Assembly: GCA_964461715.1 (NCBI GenBank)
Contig: CAYWVR010000002.1
Coordinates: forward strand, 62,001-126,000
DNA: 64,000 nucleotides
Direction of reading: 5' to 3'
Origin: CAYWVR01 sp964461715
Lineage (GTDB): Bacteria; Planctomycetota; Phycisphaerae; FEN-1346
Positions within the stretch are counted from its first letter, which is position 1. Every line of letters starts with the position of its first letter. A program made the position numbers and the translations under genes. This document shows positions 60,059-64,000 of this stretch, piece after piece. The notes beneath the pieces were generated by a model that worked only from the letters and a program-made list of their open reading frames with translations, was not told the DNA's origin and searched no databases.

Positions 60059-61434
60059 CCGTGCCGCACGCACTCCGAACCGCGATCTCCGCCGCCTATC
60101 ACGCCCTCGCGCCGGCCCTCCGGCCGCGCGGGTTCATGGGCCGGTTTCGCGCGGCCCGGGCGGCCCGGGACGGGGCGGAATGGGACCCGCCCGAGGCGGT
60201 CTGGGCCCGTCAGCGCGACCGTATCAACGCGCTGCTCGAAACGGCGCGGACGCACGTGCCGTACTACCGTCGTCTGGCGGCGGTCGGCCGGATCCCCCCC
60301 CATATCGAGCGGCCGGAGGACCTCGCCGAGGCGCCGATCCTCACGAAGGCAATCATCCGGGCCGAAGGGCGCGACCTGCTGGCCGAGAACTTCCCGCCCG
60401 AACGACTCCACGCCACGGCGACCGGCGGCTCGACCGGCGAACCGCTCCACTTCTGGAACGACGCCGACGCCGTCCTCGCCGCCAACGCCGGCGAAGCCTG
60501 GGCCCTGTCCGTTGCCGGCGTCGGCCTGGCGGACCCCGTGGCGTACCTCTGGGGGGCGGCCCGGTTCGAGCGGGCGATGGGGCGGGACCTCAAGGACCAC
60601 CTCGTCCAGCTCCTGAACAACCGGTGCGTCGTCGACTGCTTCCACATGAAACGCGACGATCTGGCCGCCGCCCATCGCCGGTTCACGCGGTTCGGCCCGG
60701 CGGCGCTGCTCGGGTACTCGAGCGCCCTGGTGGAGCTGGCCCGGTACCTCAAGACCGAGGGCCGCCGCCCGAGCTACCCGGACCGCGCGGTCATCAGCGC
60801 GGCCGAGGTCCTCGACGACGTCTCGCGCGAGGTGCTGGAGGAGACTTTCGGCGGGCCCGTCTTCGACCGGTACGGAAGCCGCGAGATGGGCCTCATCGCC
60901 ATGGAGTGCGATCGGCATCGGGGCCTGCACGTCGACGCGGAGAACGTTTTCGTCGAGCTGGTCGAGGCGCCGGACGCGCCGGGCCTTTCGCGCATCGTCG
61001 TTACACGGCTGAACCAGTTCAGCATGCCGTTCCTGCGGTACGACAGCGGCGACCTGGCCGAGGGCCCCCTCGAGACGTGCCCCTGCGGACGGGGGTACGC
61101 GGTGCTCAAGCGCGTCGTTGGACGCGTCACCGAGACGATCCGGTTCCCGGACGGCGGCTCGCTGCCCGGCGAGATCTTCCCGCACCTCTTCAAGGACTGC
61201 GGGATCCTCTCGTATCGGGTGGTGCAGGCTGAGGACTACGCCGTCGACGTCGAGCTCGTGCGCACGCCCGACCAGACCGAGGCCCAGGACGCCACCCTCC
61301 GCCGCATCGTCCGCGAGCATCTCGGCAAGGACGTGCCGGTGACGTTCCGCTACGCCGAGGCGATCGAGCGATCGCGCACGGGCAAGCTCCTGCCCGTCAG
61401 CAGCCATGCCCCGCGCGACGGAGGCTCCAGATGA
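60055..61434 (+). CDS. CapK/PaaK-like adenylate-forming enzyme
   Basis: A 459-residue member of the CapK branch of PaaK-like ANL enzymes, often found in capsule and exopolysaccharide clusters. It has VPYYRRLAA, the phosphate loop ATGGSTGEPLHF (about residues 122-133), LLGYSSALVELARYL, VISAAEVLDD, FDRYGSREMGLIAMEC and PFLRYDSGDLAEG. A CPCG zinc-like pair follows, then GRVTETIRFPDG and a C-terminal lid. It probably activates a carboxylate used to decorate the polymer. GTG 60055 overlaps the ligase stop (GTGA) with GGAGG upstream; GTG 60061 is an alternative. The DUF362 gene overlaps its end by 4 bp. Confidence 0.88.
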   Translation: MTVPHALRTAISAAYHALAPALRPRGFMGRFRAARAARDGAEWDPPEAVWARQRDRINALLETARTHVPYYRRLAAVGRIPPHIERPEDLAEAPILTKAIIRAEGRDLLAENFPPERLHATATGGSTGEPLHFWNDADAVLAANAGEAWALSVAGVGLADPVAYLWGAARFERAMGRDLKDHLVQLLNNRCVVDCFHMKRDDLAAAHRRFTRFGPAALLGYSSALVELARYLKTEGRRPSYPDRAVISAAEVLDDVSREVLEETFGGPVFDRYGSREMGLIAMECDRHRGLHVDAENVFVELVEAPDAPGLSRIVVTRLNQFSMPFLRYDSGDLAEGPLETCPCGRGYAVLKRVVGRVTETIRFPDGGSLPGEIFPHLFKDCGILSYRVVQAEDYAVDVELVRTPDQTEAQDATLRRIVREHLGKDVPVTFRYAEAIERSRTGKLLPVSSHAPRDGGSR

Positions 61435-62948
61435 AGGATGCAAGGATGAGCCACCCCCGGGTCGCGATGGCGCGAAGCGACGGGGACCCCGCGCGCCCCT
61501 ACCCCGAGTTCCCCTACGACCCGGGGGAGGCGTACCCGGAGCTCGCGGGGCGCGGCGTCGGGACAGTCGCCCCGCCCAACCCGGTCTACGCGGCCGTGCG
61601 GGCGGCGCTTGCGCGTCTCGGTTTCGACCGGGACCGCGCGGGCTCACCCGAGTGGGACCCCCTCGGCGACCTCATCGAACCCGGGCAGCGGGTCCTCGTC
61701 AAGCCCAACTGGGTCCGCCACGATGCGGCCGACGGCGGGCCGGGGCCGTGCCTGCGGACGCACACGAGCGTGCTCCGCGCGGTCCTCGATTACGTGCTTC
61801 TCGCCTTAAAGGGCGATGGCCGCGTCATCGTCGGGGACGCCCCCCTCCAATCGGCCGACGGGGGACGCCTCTTCGCCCAGACGCGCATCCACGAACTGCT
61901 CGACCGTCTCGACGCCGGCGGCATCGAGATCACGGTCCGCGACTTCCGCGAGAACGTCTGCGACCTGGACGCGCGCGGCCGCATCGTCGGCCACCGCAAG
62001 CTCGACGGCGACCCCGACGGATACGCGACCGTGGACCTCGGCGCGGAGAGCCTGTTCGGGCCGGTGGACGAGGCCTTCGAGCGGTTCCGCGTCACGAACT
62101 ACGACCCGGCCGTCATGCGCGCGCACCACGCGCGCGGGCGCCACGAGTACCTCATCGCCGGATCGGTGCTCGCCTCCGACACCGTCGTCAGCGTCCCCAA
62201 GCTGAAGACCCATCGCAAGGCGGGCCTGACGTGTGCCCTGAAGAACGTCGTCGGCATCAACGGGAGCAAGGACTACCTGCCGCACCACCGCAAAGGCCCC
62301 GTCGACGAGGGCGGCGACGAGTACGAAAGACGGTGCGTATGGAAGCGGCTCGCGTCGCACTGCACGGACCTTGTCGAGTCCGACCCGAGCCCCGGCCTGC
62401 GGGCGACGGCCCGGCTGGTCCTTCGCGTCGCGCGGCGGGTGGCCCGAAGCGCCGCCCCGGACCCGTACACCGAGGGGAGCTGGTTCGGCAACGATACCGT
62501 CTGGCGGACCGTGCTGGACCTGAATCGCGTGTTGGTCTTCGCGCGGCCGGACGGGACGCTCGCGCCGGAGCCTCAGCGGCGCGTGCTGCACCTGGTCGAC
62601 GCGATCGTCGCCGGCGAGGGCGAAGGGCCGCTGGTCCCCGACCCGGCGCCGCTCGGCCTCGTCCTGGCGGGGACGGAGGCCGCCGCCGTGGACGCCTTTG
62701 CCGCACGGCTGGCGGGTCTCGACCCGGAGAAGATTCCACTCGTCCGGAACGGCCTCGCACAGCGCGACGGCCTCGCCGAGAAGATGCGCTTCGTCCGCGA
62801 CGACGCCGACGCGTCTCTGGCCCTGCATGAGGTCCGGCCCGTGCGCTGTCTCAGACCGCCCGCCGGGTGGGCCGGACACGTCGAGCTCGAGACCTGCCCC
62901 CTCCGCGAGACCGACATTCCGGTGGCCGGCTCGGTCCCCGAGGAGTGA
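61431..62948 (+). CDS. DUF362-domain protein
   Basis: A 505-residue DUF362 protein. The core motifs are VLVKPNWVRHDA, HTSVLRAVLDYVL, VIVGDAPLQSADGG, and DTVVSVPKLKTHRKAGLTCA with LKNVVGINGSKDYLPHH. The family is distantly related to larger proteins with iron-sulfur domains, but no ferredoxin cysteine cluster is seen here. The function is unknown. Coupling to the CapK-like gene (ATGA overlap) suggests both modify the same product. ATG 61446 is an alternative start. A glycosyltransferase follows 2 bp later. Confidence 0.88.
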   Translation: MKDARMSHPRVAMARSDGDPARPYPEFPYDPGEAYPELAGRGVGTVAPPNPVYAAVRAALARLGFDRDRAGSPEWDPLGDLIEPGQRVLVKPNWVRHDAADGGPGPCLRTHTSVLRAVLDYVLLALKGDGRVIVGDAPLQSADGGRLFAQTRIHELLDRLDAGGIEITVRDFRENVCDLDARGRIVGHRKLDGDPDGYATVDLGAESLFGPVDEAFERFRVTNYDPAVMRAHHARGRHEYLIAGSVLASDTVVSVPKLKTHRKAGLTCALKNVVGINGSKDYLPHHRKGPVDEGGDEYERRCVWKRLASHCTDLVESDPSPGLRATARLVLRVARRVARSAAPDPYTEGSWFGNDTVWRTVLDLNRVLVFARPDGTLAPEPQRRVLHLVDAIVAGEGEGPLVPDPAPLGLVLAGTEAAAVDAFAARLAGLDPEKIPLVRNGLAQRDGLAEKMRFVRDDADASLALHEVRPVRCLRPPAGWAGHVELETCPLRETDIPVAGSVPEE

Positions 62949-62950
62949 TC

Positions 62951-64000
62951 ATGCCCGCAGGCGACGCCCACATCCTGCACGTCGTCCCCGGCCTGGTTCC
63001 GGGCGGCATGGAGCTGACGCTCGTGCGCATCATTCGCGGGCTCCAGGGGCGGGACGGGTTGCGCCACTCGGTCGTGGCCCTGAAGGGCGACCCGGTCCTC
63101 GCGCCCGAGCTTCCGCCGGACGTGCCGGTCCACGGTCTGCGGTCGAGGCCGAACGAGCCGGCCCTGCCGTGGCGGCTGTGGCGGCTCATGCGGGAGGTCC
63201 GCCCGACCGTCATCCACGCCCGTAACTGGGGCGGGTGGCCGGACGTGGCCCTGGCGCGACTCGCCCTTTGGCCGCCCGTCCCCCTCATCTTCAGTTTCCA
63301 CGGCTTCGCCGACCCGCGCAAGACGCCGTTGCGGCGGCGCCTGGCGTTCCGCGCCCTCAGCCGGATGACTACCTGCCTCTTCACGGTGAGCGAAAACGCC
63401 AGGAACATGCTCGTCGAACGGTTCGGCTGGCCCAGGCACCGCGTCGGCATCATCCCCAACGGCGTGGACGTCGACCGGTTCCGGCCGGGACCCGTCGCGC
63501 GCGAGCCGGACGGGGAAATCGCCATCGGAACCGTGGGAAGCCTGACCCCCGTCAAGAACCACGCCCTGCTCGTGCGGGCGTGTGCGGCCATGCGAGCTGC
63601 CGGCGTCGCGTGCCGACTCCGAATCGCGGGCGAGGGCCCCGAGCGGCGGCGGTTGGAGGAGCTGGCCCGGTCGCTCGACTATGCCGCCCACCTCGACCTG
63701 CCGGGCCACGTCGAGGACGTGCCCGGCTTTCTCCGGACGCTCGACGTCTTCTCTCTCCCGAGCGCGAGCGAGGCACATCCCAACGCGCTCCTGGAAGCCA
63801 TGGCCTGCGGCCTTCCGTGCGTCGCGACGCGCGTGGGCGGGGTCGAGGAAATCCTGGGGCGAGGGGCCTTCGGACGCATCGTCGAGCCGGGCGACGAGGC
63901 GGGTCTTGCAGAGGTTCTGTCGGACCTCGCGGGCGATGCCGAAGCACGAAGGAAGCTCGAGGCCGCAGGTCGGCAGCGCGTCCGCGACGCCTACAGCCTC
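62951..64000 (+). CDS. GT4 sugar transferase, exosortase associated (Stp2-like), partial
   Basis: The first 350 residues of a GT4 enzyme that runs off the right edge. ILHVVPGLVPGGMELTLVRI with the GGME loop, VIHARNWGGWPDVALARLA and IFSFHGFADPR match the exosortase-associated Stp2 family. FTVSENARNML, IIPNGVDVDRFRPG, IGTVGSLTPVKNHALLVRA and the EX7E block SEAHPNALLEAMACGLPCVA are also intact. It would add a sugar to the lipid-linked repeat. GAGGAG lies just before the ATG. Only the last few dozen residues should be missing, judged by normal family length. Confidence 0.9.
   Translation, partial: MPAGDAHILHVVPGLVPGGMELTLVRIIRGLQGRDGLRHSVVALKGDPVLAPELPPDVPVHGLRSRPNEPALPWRLWRLMREVRPTVIHARNWGGWPDVALARLALWPPVPLIFSFHGFADPRKTPLRRRLAFRALSRMTTCLFTVSENARNMLVERFGWPRHRVGIIPNGVDVDRFRPGPVAREPDGEIAIGTVGSLTPVKNHALLVRACAAMRAAGVACRLRIAGEGPERRRLEELARSLDYAAHLDLPGHVEDVPGFLRTLDVFSLPSASEAHPNALLEAMACGLPCVATRVGGVEEILGRGAFGRIVEPGDEAGLAEVLSDLAGDAEARRKLEAAGRQRVRDAYSL

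Noticed and set aside
1..64000. Insertion sequences, prophage or integrative elements
   Set aside because: No transposase, integrase or recombinase motifs were seen. The two tRNAs are not flanked by attachment-site repeats that I could find.

Overview
The window is GC-rich, densely coding bacterial DNA. It looks like chromosome from a Planctomycetota-like (PVC-group) Gram-negative bacterium. The signs are an EF-G of the mitochondrial/spirochaete-planctomycete type, a GreA with a very long N-terminal extension like the chlamydial form, three PEP-CTERM sorted proteins, an outer-membrane barrel protein and lipoproteins. The lineage is inferred from protein character only; no 16S rRNA gene is present.

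Bases 1-16.7 kb are housekeeping and envelope genes. On the minus strand are a partial GT39 glycosyltransferase, ispD, a PIN-TRAM membrane protein and a cyclophilin lipoprotein. On the plus strand are an unknown membrane protein overlapping aroB, tRNA-Ser(GGA) and a VTT/DedA-type membrane protein. Then come a minus-strand PDZ protein with an HtrA-like protease, a YdjY-like secreted protein, and a minus-strand operon of a small secreted protein, a FecR protein and a CHASE2-adenylate cyclase. A STAS protein follows. A gap near 11.5-11.8 kb carries a promoter and a terminator that bracket a possible ~190-nt RNA.

Bases 17-29.5 kb hold EF-G, the long GreA, a minus-strand set (beta-barrel protein, truncated beta-helix protein, HpnB-like GT2), a hybrid histidine kinase and a three-gene operon (amidohydrolase, PaaK-like adenylate-forming enzyme, ThiF/E1-like enzyme). 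Facing that operon at 29.5-31.8 kb are three tandem FeeM-type N-acyltransferase paralogues. One has lost its whole catalytic core and one is strongly diverged. A ~1 kb gap and an SDR oxidoreductase follow.

Bases 33.8-64 kb are a PEP-CTERM/exopolysaccharide locus. On the minus strand are three PEP-CTERM proteins and a sugar-phosphate transferase whose N-terminus is itself a PEP-type sorting motif. A small-RNA candidate with a near-consensus promoter and a strong terminator lies next to it. The plus strand then runs to the window end as one long co-directional cluster: export lipoprotein, chain-length protein, secretion ATPase, tyrosine kinase, FemAB-like protein, an atypical tRNA-Val, many glycosyltransferases, a GT-Alg14 fusion with its Alg13 partner, two asparagine-synthase-like proteins, a flippase, an O-antigen ligase/polymerase, a CapK-like enzyme and a DUF362 protein. 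Two neighbouring GT4 genes share an almost identical ~515-bp 5' half but have different 3' halves. No exosortase gene lies in the window, so the processing enzyme must be encoded elsewhere.
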